64,000 nucleotides of DNA, from assembly GCF_013425765.1 (NCBI RefSeq), contig NZ_JACCJZ010000015.1, forward strand, positions 62,001-126,000, written 5' to 3'. Shown piece by piece: positions 53,709-61,777 of this stretch (position 1 is its first letter; each line of letters opens with the position of its first letter). The translations under genes were made by a program, and so were the position numbers. The notes under the pieces were generated by a model. The model saw nothing but the letters and a program-made list of their open reading frames with translations, did not search any database and was not told the origin of the DNA. Source of the stretch: Luteimonas deserti (lineage in GTDB: Bacteria; Pseudomonadota; Gammaproteobacteria; Xanthomonadales; Xanthomonadaceae).

Positions 53709-54074
53709 TCAGTCGACGCAGATCGTCGAAGCCATGCCGTCACGCACGCGCTGCTGGCATCCGAAGGGATTGGTATCCACGCTGCACTGGCCGGTGACCG
53801 TCGTGCCATCGACGCTGCCTTCCGGCGCCAGGCAGTGACCCTCGCATTGTTCGCTCTGGCTGCAGGCCTTGCCGGCATCGGTGGTGCGGCGCAGACACTG
53901 CTTGACGGGTGCCCGACCGAGCTGGCGCCACTCGCCTCCGACCCGATCGCAATCCGCTTCATGGGTGACCGTTGCGGCATCCGGGCCGGCATTGGCGGAC
54001 AAGCGCTCGGCGGGCGCGGCGCATGCGGTGAGGGCGGCGGCAGCGAACAGCAGCAAAGCGAGACGCTTGATCAT
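53709..54074 (-). CDS. Cys-rich small lipoprotein
   Basis: 121 residues. Signal with lipobox LTAC (Cys18), so anchored to a membrane. The mature part has eight further Cys (42, 60, 71, 77, 81, 97, 106, 119), likely four disulfides, around WRQLGRAPVKQC, CSQSEQCEGHC and NPFGCQQRV. The Cys spacing resembles small secreted disulfide-rich domains. No family is recognised; the function is unknown. Confidence 0.72.
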   Translation of the reverse strand: MIKRLALLLFAAAALTACAAPAERLSANAGPDAATVTHEADCDRVGGEWRQLGRAPVKQCLRRTTDAGKACSQSEQCEGHCLAPEGSVDGTTVTGQCSVDTNPFGCQQRVRDGMASTICVD

Positions 54075-54475
54075 GGGCGTGGCCGGCAGTTGGGATGGGC
54101 GCGAGTCTAGCCAGCGCCACGTGACGATGTCCGGATGGTCGCGCCCCGGAGCATGCGACATCCAGGGAGGCCCATGCGCATGGCCGGACACCGGCGGCGA
54201 CGATGTGCCGGGGTGACTTCGCACTCCGTCCGGGAGCGCTCCACCGGCGCGTTGTACCGCCGGGCATGCATCGCCTGCCGGGACGTGCTTCCAGCCGACC
54301 GGATTCCGTGCATACCGCACCGGGGCCTGCGCGCGGGCTGCCGCTTCCCGTCGTCGGACAGGCCACGCCCCTGGTGGAATCGTGCCCATCTCGCAAATTC
54401 GCGACGCCGGAGACGCGTCGCGCATACCATTCCCCGCCCGCCGGACTCCGGCTCTCCGCAAGGTCGCGACCGCCC
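54075..54475. other. Divergent intergenic region without a recognised element
   Basis: About 400 bp between the Cys-rich lipoprotein gene and the antiporter gene. No convincing gene, promoter or terminator was identified. Confidence 0.45.
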
Positions 54476-55570
54476 ATGCTCAACGTGCTGATGTTCGTCC
54501 TTGGACTGGCCGCGCTGATCGGCGGCGCCGAGCTGCTGGTCCGTGGCGCGTCGCGCCTGGCGCTGTCCTTCGGCATTTCGCCGCTGGTCGTCGGCCTCAC
54601 CGTGGTCGCGTTCGGCACCAGCGCCCCGGAGATGGCGGTGTCGGCGGGCGCGGTGCTCGGCGGGCAGACCGATCTGGCCGTCGGCAACGTGGTCGGCAGC
54701 AACATCTTCAACGTGCTCTTCATTCTCGGCGCGAGTGCGCTGGTCGCCCCGCTGGTGGTCCACACCCAGGTCATCCGCCAGGAAGTGCCCATCCTCATCG
54801 GCGCCTCCGTCCTCGTGGCCGTGCTCAGCCTCGACGGCAGCCTGGGCATGCGCGATGGCGGTCTGCTGCTGGGTCTGCTGTTGGCCTACACGGTGTTCCT
54901 GATCGTCCAGTCGCGGCGCGAACTGCGGGCCGGCACCGAAGGCGACACACACGCGTCCGAAGTGCCCGCGGCGGCGCCCGGCGCGTGGGACGCACGGCTT
55001 CCGGTGCAGTTGCTGCTGATCGGCGTGGGGCTGGGTCTGCTCGTACTGGGTTCGAACTGGCTGGTGGGCGCCGCGGTCGCGTTCGCCACCGCGCTGGGCG
55101 TGAGCGACGTCGTGATCGGTCTGACCATCGTCGCCGCCGGCACCTCGATGCCGGAAGTGGCCACGTCGATCGCCGCGGCACTGAAGGGCGAGCGCGACAT
55201 CGCGGTGGGCAATGCGATCGGCAGCAGCACGTTCAATCTGCTCGGATGCCTGGGGCTGTCCGGACTGCTGGCCGGCGGCGTCGGGCTGGGCGTGCCGCCT
55301 TCGCTGCTCACCTTCGATATGTGGGTCATGACCGCGGCTGCGGTGGCCTGCCTGCCGATCTTCGTGACCGGGCGCGAGATCGCGCGCTGGGAGGGCGCGC
55401 TGTTCCTCGGCTACTACGTGGCCTACGCCAGCTACCTGATCCTCGCGGCGCAGGACCACGACGCCCTGCCGGCGTACTCGAACGTGATGATGGGCTTCGT
55501 GATTCCGTTGACGGTGGTGACGCTGGTCGTGGTGCTGATCCGGCGCCCGGCGGCGCCTACCGCGCGCTGA
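54476..55570 (+). CDS. Calcium/sodium antiporter (CaCA family)
   Basis: 364-residue inner-membrane exchanger with ten helices in two inverted halves. Each half has an alpha-repeat: FGTSAPEMAVS with GNVVGSNIFNV in the first, AGTSMPEVATS with GNAIGSSTFNLL in the second. These supply the cation-binding Glu and Asn residues. Expected role: exchange of Ca2+ for Na+ or H+. Start ATG 54476. The stretch of charged residues at about 145-165 is the loop between halves. Same strand as the blaI-like gene downstream. Confidence 0.96.
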   Translation: MLNVLMFVLGLAALIGGAELLVRGASRLALSFGISPLVVGLTVVAFGTSAPEMAVSAGAVLGGQTDLAVGNVVGSNIFNVLFILGASALVAPLVVHTQVIRQEVPILIGASVLVAVLSLDGSLGMRDGGLLLGLLLAYTVFLIVQSRRELRAGTEGDTHASEVPAAAPGAWDARLPVQLLLIGVGLGLLVLGSNWLVGAAVAFATALGVSDVVIGLTIVAAGTSMPEVATSIAAALKGERDIAVGNAIGSSTFNLLGCLGLSGLLAGGVGLGVPPSLLTFDMWVMTAAAVACLPIFVTGREIARWEGALFLGYYVAYASYLILAAQDHDALPAYSNVMMGFVIPLTVVTLVVVLIRRPAAPTAR

Positions 55571-55678
55571 CGCCGTTCGGCGTACCCGGTGGTGCCGCGA
55601 TCGCGCCGCAGCGGGTGATCGGCAGAGCCTTCTTCCCGACGCATCCGCTCGTCGGCCACCGGCATGACCTTCGACCTG

Positions 55679-55727
55679 TTGACTACACCTGTCGTCAAGC
55701 GGCAGGATTGACGACAGGTGTAGTCAA
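55679..55727. promoter_or_regulatory. Double BlaI-type operator, perfect 20-bp inverted repeat
   Basis: The arms TTGACTACACCTGTCGTCAA (55679-55698) and its exact complement (55708-55727) flank a 9-bp loop. Each arm is itself a pseudo-palindrome, GACxACAxxTGTxGTC (55681-55696 and 55710-55725), close to the BlaI/MecI consensus GACTACANNTGTAGTC. So this holds two repressor sites centred 29 bp apart, ending 11 bp before the blaI-like start. Each arm also starts with a TTGAC, which may be a -35. Confidence 0.85.
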
Positions 55728-55738
55728 GCGAGGGTGTG

Positions 55739-56128
55739 ATGACCAAGAAGACGATCGGGGACCAGGAACTGGCCCTGCTGCAGCACCTGGACGAAGCCGG
55801 CCCATCCACCGTCGGTGAAGTGGCGGCCGCGTTCGGCGAGCCCCGGGGGCTCGCCCGCTCCACCGTGTTGACGATGATGGAGCGCCTGCGCGCGAAGGCC
55901 TATCTGCGCCGCAGCCAGGCCGGCGGCGGCGCCTACCGTTATGCACCGACGACCGGTCAGGACGAAGTGGTGCGCAGTGCGATCGGCAGCTTCGTCGAGA
56001 AGACCCTGCAGGGCTCGGTGTCGCCGTTCGTGGCGTGGATGTCGGAGCGCAAGGAGGTCAGCGACGACGAGCTCGCCGAGCTCGAGGCGCTGGTCGCCAG
56101 CCTGCAGTCCAAGCGCACCGGAGCCTGA
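55739..56128 (+). CDS. blaI: BlaI/MecI/CopY family transcriptional repressor
   Basis: 129-residue winged-helix repressor. MTKKTIGDQELALLQHLDEAGPST, LARSTVLTMMERLRAKAYL (recognition helix and wing) and GGGAYRYAPT are the family core; the C-terminus is the dimerisation helix (about 75-128). BlaI proteins repress their own operon until a BlaR1-type protease cleaves or displaces them. Start ATG 55739 is preceded by GCGAGGG; a GTG three bases earlier is an alternative. It lies just downstream of the double operator, so it is autoregulated, and it is followed directly by the M56 peptidase gene. Confidence 0.95.
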   Translation: MTKKTIGDQELALLQHLDEAGPSTVGEVAAAFGEPRGLARSTVLTMMERLRAKAYLRRSQAGGGAYRYAPTTGQDEVVRSAIGSFVEKTLQGSVSPFVAWMSERKEVSDDELAELEALVASLQSKRTGA

Positions 56129-56129
56129 C

Positions 56130-57968
56130 ATGGCCATCGCCGCACTCATCGATCTGATGCTGCCGCGCCTGCTCGCGGCCAGCGTGCAGGGCACGCTGCT
56201 GGTGGCGCTGGTCTGGGCGCTGTGCCGTGCCCTGCCCCGGTTGCCGGCGGCCGCGCGCTGCTGGCTGTGGTGGCTGGTCGCGCTGCAGCTCGTCGTCGGC
56301 CTGGTGTGGTCGTCGCCGGTCGCGTTGCCGCTGCTGCCCGCGGTCGGGCAGGTGGTGGCCGCGCCCGCTGACGTCATGACCGCCCCGGTGGTGGATGCGA
56401 ACCTCGCCTTCGCCCCCGTCGCCGTCGATGCCGTGCAGATGGACGCCGCCGCGCCGTCCGCATGGTCGTGGATGTTCGCGCTCGGCGTGCTGTGGCTGCT
56501 CGGGATCGCGGCGATGATCGCGCGCAGCGTGCAGGGCTTGCGGCGTTCGCGCCGCCTCGTCGCCGGCGCCGTCCCGTGCGAGGACCGCACGCTGCTGCAG
56601 GCACTCGCCCTTGCCGCCGATGCACACGGCCTGCGCGCAGCGCCCGAGGTCCGCGTGTCGGAGGCGATCGCGTCGCCCCAGCTGATCGGCCCCTGGCGTC
56701 CCGTGCTGCTGCTTCCGGACGGCTATGCACAGTCCCTGCGCGCCGACGAACTCGACATGGCGCTGACCCACGAGCTGGTGCACCTGCAGCGCCGCGATCT
56801 GTGGCTCGGCCTGCTGCCGGCACTGGCCCAGCACCTGTTCTGGTTCCACCCGCTGGCGCATCTGGCGCTGCGCGAATACGGCCTCGCCCGGGAGGGCGCC
56901 TGCGATGCCGCGGTGCTCGCCGGCCAGGACCACGGCGCGCGCGAGTACGCGCAGCTGCTGCTGCGCCTGGGCATCGCGTCGCGTCCTGATGCCGGCCTGG
57001 CCAGCGCATCGCCCGACTACACCTTCCTCAAGCGGAGACTGACCATGCTGCAGACCACCCGTCCGCTGTCGCGTGCGATCGCACTGTCGACCACCCTGCT
57101 GGTCGCCGCCGTCGGCGTGCTGCCCTACCGCGTGACCAATGCCGCGCCCATGCCGCCACCGCCTCCCCCGCCGCCTGCGCCGGCCGCGATCGCGCCACCG
57201 GCACCGGAGACGCCGCCGGCACCACCCGCACCGCCGATGCCGGTCAGCCCCGCAATCCCGCCGGCACCGGCCACACCGGCCGCGCCACCGGCGCCTCCTG
57301 CCCCGCCCGCCCCGCCCGCACCGGACGACAGCGACGCACGCGGCCATGTGCACACCATCCGCACCCAGGTCCGGCAGCGCGACACCGGCCCGATCCGCGG
57401 CACCTTCACCCTCAGCCGCACGCCGGGCGCCGAGTCGTACGTGCTGCTCGACAGCGCGCACAGCGTCGCGATGAGTTCCACCGACGAACTGCGCGAGGCG
57501 CGCGCCGCGCAGCAGGGCGAGGGCCCGATGCTGTGGCTGCGCCGCGGCGACGACCGCTACATCGTGCGCGATGCCGATACCGTCGCCCGCTTCCGTGCGG
57601 CGTTCGACGACGTGCGCGACCTCGGCGAGCGGCAGGGCGCACTCGGCGAACGCCAGGGTACGATCGGTGCCGAACAGGGCACGCTGGGCGCACGCCAGGG
57701 CGAGATCGGCGGCCGCATCGCCGAGCTGGCCCTGCAGGCGGCACGCAGCGGCGACGACGCCTCGCGCCGCAGCGCACTGGACGCACTGCAGGCCGAATCG
57801 CGCGCGCTCGGCGCGCAGATGGGCACGCTGGCGAGCCGGCAAGGCGTACTGGCCGGCGAACAGGGTGAACTCGCGAAACAGCAGGCCGACGCACAGGTGC
57901 GCGCCGCCCGGCAGGCCCGCGCGATCGTCGACGAGATCATCGCCAGCGGACGTGCCGAGCGGCTCTGA
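56130..57968 (+). CDS. BlaR1-like M56 membrane metallopeptidase with Gln-Gly repeat tail
   Basis: 612 residues. Residues about 1-140 hold the first membrane helices, and the zinc motif HELVH at 214-218 is followed by Glu/Asp ligands near 255-259, as in BlaR1/MecR1. A further helix lies at about 315-333. Then comes a Pro-rich linker (341-398) and a soluble domain. There is no penicillin-binding domain. The tail has a seven-residue repeat with Gln-Gly at each step (RQG 501, RQG 508, EQG 515, RQG 522, then RQG 570, EQG 577), likely a coiled or helical segment. It starts one base after the repressor stop. Probable signal-transducing protease of the BlaI partner; what it senses is unknown. Confidence 0.9.
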   Translation: MAIAALIDLMLPRLLAASVQGTLLVALVWALCRALPRLPAAARCWLWWLVALQLVVGLVWSSPVALPLLPAVGQVVAAPADVMTAPVVDANLAFAPVAVDAVQMDAAAPSAWSWMFALGVLWLLGIAAMIARSVQGLRRSRRLVAGAVPCEDRTLLQALALAADAHGLRAAPEVRVSEAIASPQLIGPWRPVLLLPDGYAQSLRADELDMALTHELVHLQRRDLWLGLLPALAQHLFWFHPLAHLALREYGLAREGACDAAVLAGQDHGAREYAQLLLRLGIASRPDAGLASASPDYTFLKRRLTMLQTTRPLSRAIALSTTLLVAAVGVLPYRVTNAAPMPPPPPPPPAPAAIAPPAPETPPAPPAPPMPVSPAIPPAPATPAAPPAPPAPPAPPAPDDSDARGHVHTIRTQVRQRDTGPIRGTFTLSRTPGAESYVLLDSAHSVAMSSTDELREARAAQQGEGPMLWLRRGDDRYIVRDADTVARFRAAFDDVRDLGERQGALGERQGTIGAEQGTLGARQGEIGGRIAELALQAARSGDDASRRSALDALQAESRALGAQMGTLASRQGVLAGEQGELAKQQADAQVRAARQARAIVDEIIASGRAERL

Positions 57969-57992
57969 CGCCGCGTCCATCGAGCGCGTCCA

Positions 57993-58016
57993 GGACGGCC
58001 CGGCAACGGGCCGTCC
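57993..58016. terminator. Hairpin between convergent M56 and AAA ATPase genes
   Basis: Perfect 10-bp stem GGACGGCCCG / CGGGCCGTCC with a GCAA loop, 24 bp after the M56 stop and 13 bp before the ATPase stop. It lacks a T tract, so it may act as a bidirectional terminator or RNA-stabilising hairpin. Confidence 0.6.
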
Positions 58017-58028
58017 GCACGTCCGGCG

Positions 58029-59189
58029 TCAGCGCTCGGGCCAGTGCCACGCAGGTGCGTCGAGCATCCCCTGCCCGTCGATCACGGTCTGGCTGTCGCG
58101 TTTGACCAGCTGGACCGGGTTGCAGTCGGAGCTCTGCTCGAGCGCGGCGATCAGCCGCGTCGCGTGCGAGACCACCCAGACCTGGGTGCGCTGCGATGCC
58201 CCGTCGATCAGCCGCGCCAGGGCCGGCAGCAGATCCGGATGCAGGCTGGTCTCGGGCTCGTTGAGCACCATCAGCGGTGGCGGTCGCGGCGTGTGCAGCG
58301 CGGCGATCCACAGGAGATAGCGCAGCGTGCCGTCCGAGAGTTCGGCCGCCGACAACGGCCGCAGCAGGCCGTGCTGGCGGAACTGCAGCGAAAAGCGCCC
58401 GCCGTCGACCAGCACCTCGACGCGCGCGCCGGGAAACGCATCGGCGACCGCGGCGTCCAGCGCTTCGGCATCGCCGATCTCGCGGATCGTCGCCCAGGCC
58501 GCGGCGAGGTCGTGCCCGTCATGACTGAGCACCGGCGTTCGCGTGCCCAGTTGCGGCAGACGCGCCGGCGCATCGGCATCGGCGCGGAAATGATCGTAGA
58601 AGCGCCAGCCGCGGATCGTCTCGCGCAGCTGCAGCACTTCCGGCGCATCGCGCGGATCGGCGATCTGCGCGAACAGGCTCTCGAAGGGATTCAGATGCTC
58701 GGCGGCCACGCGCCAGTCGCGGCCGTCGCGCACGCGCACCAGCGCGCCGCGGCGATCGACCAGCGTGTTGCCCTGACGCAGGAACGGTCCGCCCCAGATC
58801 ACCTCGCGCTTGATCTCGGGATCACGGGCGAACAGCGACTGCGACGGCACTGGCAAGCCGAGATCGATCGCGTACCCGAAGTCCTCGCCGGCGAATCCGA
58901 GTTTCAGAGAAACGGGCTGCTGCCGCGGCCCGCCTTCGACCGGCACCTCGCCGCGGCGCATGCGTGCGCTGAGCGTTTCCGGCCCCGCCCACAGCGTCGA
59001 CTGCAGGCCGCCCTCGCGCGCCAGTGCCGGCACCACGCCACCCTGCGCGGTCTCGGCCAGCAGACGCAACGCGCGGTACAGGCTGGACTTGCCGCTGCCG
59101 TTGGCACCGGTGACGAGATTCAACCGCCCCATCGGCACCACCAGCGTGTGCAGCGAACGGTAATGGGCGATGGCGAGCGTGGTCAGCAT
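58029..59189 (-). CDS. AAA ATPase, SMC/OLD-like (AAA_21)
   Basis: 386-residue P-loop ATPase. It starts YRSLHTLVVPMGRLNLVTGANGSGKSSLYRAL with Walker A GANGSGKS (about residue 29), the RecF/SMC-type N-terminus. The signature-like LSAAELSDGTLRYLLWI and Walker B PPLMVLNEPETSLHPDLL lie at about 275-315, followed by SHATRLI, a switch His. There is no TOPRIM domain, so it is not a full OLD nuclease. Such single-gene ATPases occur in many genomes with unknown roles. No nuclease or toxin gene is adjacent. Confidence 0.85.
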   Translation of the reverse strand: MLTTLAIAHYRSLHTLVVPMGRLNLVTGANGSGKSSLYRALRLLAETAQGGVVPALAREGGLQSTLWAGPETLSARMRRGEVPVEGGPRQQPVSLKLGFAGEDFGYAIDLGLPVPSQSLFARDPEIKREVIWGGPFLRQGNTLVDRRGALVRVRDGRDWRVAAEHLNPFESLFAQIADPRDAPEVLQLRETIRGWRFYDHFRADADAPARLPQLGTRTPVLSHDGHDLAAAWATIREIGDAEALDAAVADAFPGARVEVLVDGGRFSLQFRQHGLLRPLSAAELSDGTLRYLLWIAALHTPRPPPLMVLNEPETSLHPDLLPALARLIDGASQRTQVWVVSHATRLIAALEQSSDCNPVQLVKRDSQTVIDGQGMLDAPAWHWPER

Positions 59190-59222
59190 GGCCGAGGCGA
59201 CACGAATGGAGACGCCGGGGTA

Positions 59223-60245
59223 TCAGCGCGTCGGCGAGGTCCCGGCGATCAACAGACGCACCCGCGCGAGAATGCTGTTGGATGTCATGTACAGCGTGCG
59301 GCCGTCGTCGCCGAACGCGACATTGGCCACCGGGCCGCCGGTTTCGATCCGACCCAGGCGCGTGCCATCCGGTGCGAACACCAGGACTCCGCCGGGGCCG
59401 GTGGCGAACAGCGTTCCGTCGGCGGCGATGGCCATCCCGTCCGGCAGCCCGGGGGCATCGTCACCCACCTCGGCCGTCGAGTCGGCGAACACGCGTCGCG
59501 ACGTGACCGCGCCGTTCCCGTCCAGCGCATAGGCCATCCACACCGCGCGTTCCGGATCGGAATTGGCGACGTAGAGCGTGCGACCGTCGGGCGACAGCGC
59601 GATGCCGTTCGGCCGGCTCAGGCTGTCGTCGAGAAGCTGGACGCGGCCGTCTGCATCGAGCCGGTACACCCCGTTGAACGGCAACTCCTTGACCGGCGAT
59701 TCGTCGAAGGCCTCGAGGCCGTAAGGCGGATCGGTGAAAAAGATCGCGCCATCGGCGCGACGCACCACATCGTTGGGGCTGTTGAAGCGGCGTCCGTCGA
59801 ACGCATGCGCCAGCACAGTCTTCTCCCGCGTCCGCGGGTCGAGCCGGGCCAGCACGCGGTTGCCGGAGTCGGCGAGCAGAACGGTGCCGGAGGGTTCCGC
59901 GAACAGGCCGTTGGCGCCCGCTTCGCGCAGCACCTCGAGCGGCGGCCCTGCATAGCCCGAGGGTTCCATGAACACCGAGAGGCCGTCGGCCTCCGACCAG
60001 CGATGCATCCGGTTCTCCGGCACATCGGTGAACAGCAGATAGCCGCCATCCTCGATCCATGTCGGACCCTCGGCCCAGGTGAAGCCCTCGGCGAGCCGTT
60101 CGATGCGCGCGTCCGCGGCCACGACGCGCTCGAAACGCGGTTCCTCGGACGCGACGCGCCCGATGGACGGAAATCCGGAGACGCTCGCACACCCGCTGAC
60201 CAGCGTGGCGACGACGAAACCCGACAACGGCAGAAAACAGCGCAT
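59223..60245 (-). CDS. SMP-30/gluconolactonase-like lipoprotein
   Basis: 340-residue beta-propeller hydrolase. Lipobox VSGC (Cys19) after a hydrophobic leader suggests an anchored lipoprotein. Family motifs: FTWAEGPTWIEDGGYLLFTDVPENR with the metal-binding Glu (about 55), RFNSPNDVV with a metal-binding Asn, PNGIALSPDGRTLYVANS, and DGMAIAADGTLFATGPGG. The metal ligands of the lactonase site appear conserved. Likely a sugar lactonase or related esterase. Start ATG 60245 gives the leader. Its stop is 33 bp from the start of the AAA ATPase gene. Confidence 0.9.
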   Translation of the reverse strand: MRCFLPLSGFVVATLVSGCASVSGFPSIGRVASEEPRFERVVAADARIERLAEGFTWAEGPTWIEDGGYLLFTDVPENRMHRWSEADGLSVFMEPSGYAGPPLEVLREAGANGLFAEPSGTVLLADSGNRVLARLDPRTREKTVLAHAFDGRRFNSPNDVVRRADGAIFFTDPPYGLEAFDESPVKELPFNGVYRLDADGRVQLLDDSLSRPNGIALSPDGRTLYVANSDPERAVWMAYALDGNGAVTSRRVFADSTAEVGDDAPGLPDGMAIAADGTLFATGPGGVLVFAPDGTRLGRIETGGPVANVAFGDDGRTLYMTSNSILARVRLLIAGTSPTR

Positions 60246-60368
60246 GGCATCCCTCACTCCGGACGTGGAGGCCAAGCCTGCCACGTTGTCGCGCCGGACG
60301 CGCGCCGGCGTGCCGTGATGCCCACGCCGCGAGGCGCGGCGCGCAGGACCCATAAGGAGCAATTCGAC

Positions 60369-60608
60369 ATGTATGAGGCGAGACCTGTGCGCACCCCGGC
60401 TCGTGCAGACCTCGCGCTCGTGAGCGACCGCGGTCCGGGATGCGCGCTCCGACGCGTGTCTGCCGGCCCATCCGACGCGCGCCGATGCGATGCGCTGCGC
60501 GATCAGGCATCCAGGGGCATACGCCGCGGCTCCCGTTTGCTGTGGTTCGAAAGCGACACGCCGGACAACGGTCCGGCCGGCAGACGGCGGAAGACCGCTC
60601 TGCCGTGA
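60369..60608 (+). CDS. Possible small hypothetical protein with strong ribosome site
   Basis: 79-residue frame: MYEARPVRTPARADLALVSD, then an Arg-rich body ending in RRRKTALP. It has an excellent ribosome site (AAGGAG, 60354-60359, nine bases before the ATG). The composition is otherwise Arg-rich like shadow frames, and no family is recognised. It may be spurious. Confidence 0.3.
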   Translation: MYEARPVRTPARADLALVSDRGPGCALRRVSAGPSDARRCDALRDQASRGIRRGSRLLWFESDTPDNGPAGRRRKTALP

Positions 60609-60674
60609 GCAGCGTGGCGGATGCCGTCTGCCCACCGCGTTACCGTCTCGACCTCGTGCCCCGAAGATCGGCCC

Positions 60675-61070
60675 ATGCTGCAGTCGCGCATCGATACCGC
60701 CACGCATGGCGATGGCCAACCCGGGCTCACCATGTTCCAGCGCATGCTGGTCGGCGTCATCCTGGCCAGCGTGGCCGTGGCCGTGCTGTCGACCGGGCCC
60801 GTGGTCCGTGCCGTCGCCGAGTCCGGCCTGCCCCGGCTCGAAAAGGGGTTCGGCGCTGCGATCTCCTCACGGACCGGCACACCCGCCACGCCATCGTCGG
60901 TGAGCGGTTCACGCCGGGGGCGGCGCGCGCCTGCCGGCACGGCATCGAACGCCTTCTACACGCCGCTCCGCATGCGCTTGCGCAGCCTGCTGGCCGTCGT
61001 CGGGCCCGCCGAAGCGGCGCACGGTCACGCTGCAGCCTCTCGCCGGGCCTCGGCCCGCGATCACGCCTGA
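60675..61070 (+). CDS. Possible small membrane protein
   Basis: 131-residue frame from ATG 60675: MLQSRIDTATHGDGQPGLTM, a hydrophobic segment (FQRMLVGVILASVAVAVLST, about residues 21-40), then Arg/Ala/Ser-rich sequence. The first 60 residues look protein-like; the rest resembles a GC-rich shadow frame. No family recognised and no clear ribosome site. The 180 bp after it, up to the sigma factor, hold nothing recognised. Confidence 0.35.
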   Translation: MLQSRIDTATHGDGQPGLTMFQRMLVGVILASVAVAVLSTGPVVRAVAESGLPRLEKGFGAAISSRTGTPATPSSVSGSRRGRRAPAGTASNAFYTPLRMRLRSLLAVVGPAEAAHGHAAASRRASARDHA

Positions 61071-61248
61071 CCCCCGCGATGCAGCCATGGAGTGTCCCCG
61101 AGACACGGGGCCCGAGGGTCGGTGCCCGAGCTCTGCGCCGATTCCGCTTCGAAGCATGGATGCCCGCCGAGGACCGCCCACCGCCAGCGGTGTGATATCC
61201 ACCGTGCACCTGCGAACCACTCCATGACCGCCCAACGCGAGACGCCCC

Positions 61249-61767
61249 GTGGACCCTGCAGTTACCGCCGCCGCACTCGACGACGAGCATCGGACGTTCG
61301 CCCGGTTGCTGCGCGAACACCAGGGCATCGTCGCCACCGTGGCGGCCAGCTATTGCCGCGATCCGCACGATCGTGCCGATCTCGCCCAGGAAATCGCGGC
61401 GCAGCTGTGGCGGGCGTGGCCGAACTACGACCCGGCCCGTCGCTTTAGCACCTGGATGTACCGCATCGCGCTCAATGTCGCGATCAGTGCGGTGCGCAGC
61501 GCGGCGCTGCGCCAGCGGCACGCGGTGCCGTTCGACGAGCGCCTGCACGACGTGGCCGATCCCGCGCCGCGCGATCCGCAGGCCGAGCAGCAGATCCGCG
61601 CGCTGCATGCCTTCATCCAGGCGCAGGCACCGCTCGACCGGGCCCTGCTGCTGCTCTATCTCGACGATCGCAGCCACCGGGAAATGGCCGAGATTCTCGG
61701 CCTGAGTGAAACCAACATCGCGACCAAGATCAGCCGGCTGCGCCAGCGCATCCGTCACGAACTCTGA
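61249..61767 (+). CDS. ECF-type RNA polymerase sigma factor
   Basis: 172-residue sigma-70-family factor of the extracytoplasmic type. Region 2: LLREHQGIVATVAASYCRDPHDRADLAQEIAAQLWRAWP, spread over two helices, with FSTWMYRIALNVAISAVR for region 2.3-2.4. Region 4: LLLLYLDDRSHREMAEILGLSETNIATKISRLRQRI. The start is GTG 61249, the only start before the conserved N-terminus. The gene for a 219-residue membrane protein begins 10 bp after its stop, so it is likely regulated by that protein. No zinc anti-sigma (ZAS) motif is seen nearby. Confidence 0.95.
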   Translation: MDPAVTAAALDDEHRTFARLLREHQGIVATVAASYCRDPHDRADLAQEIAAQLWRAWPNYDPARRFSTWMYRIALNVAISAVRSAALRQRHAVPFDERLHDVADPAPRDPQAEQQIRALHAFIQAQAPLDRALLLLYLDDRSHREMAEILGLSETNIATKISRLRQRIRHEL

Positions 61768-61777
61768 GGAATCCACG

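Noticed and set aside
55679-55727. Intrinsic terminator after the antiporter gene
   Set aside because: Although it can form a long stem, it lacks a T tract, its arms match BlaI operators, and it lies directly before blaI.
58029-59189. Part of an anti-phage ATPase system
   Set aside because: No nuclease, toxin, reverse transcriptase or other defence partner lies next to the ATPase; the neighbours are housekeeping or envelope genes.
58044-60368. Plus-strand frame opposite the AAA ATPase and SMP-30 genes
   Set aside because: Antisense shadow. Only its last part (60369-60608) has its own ribosome site and is listed with low confidence.
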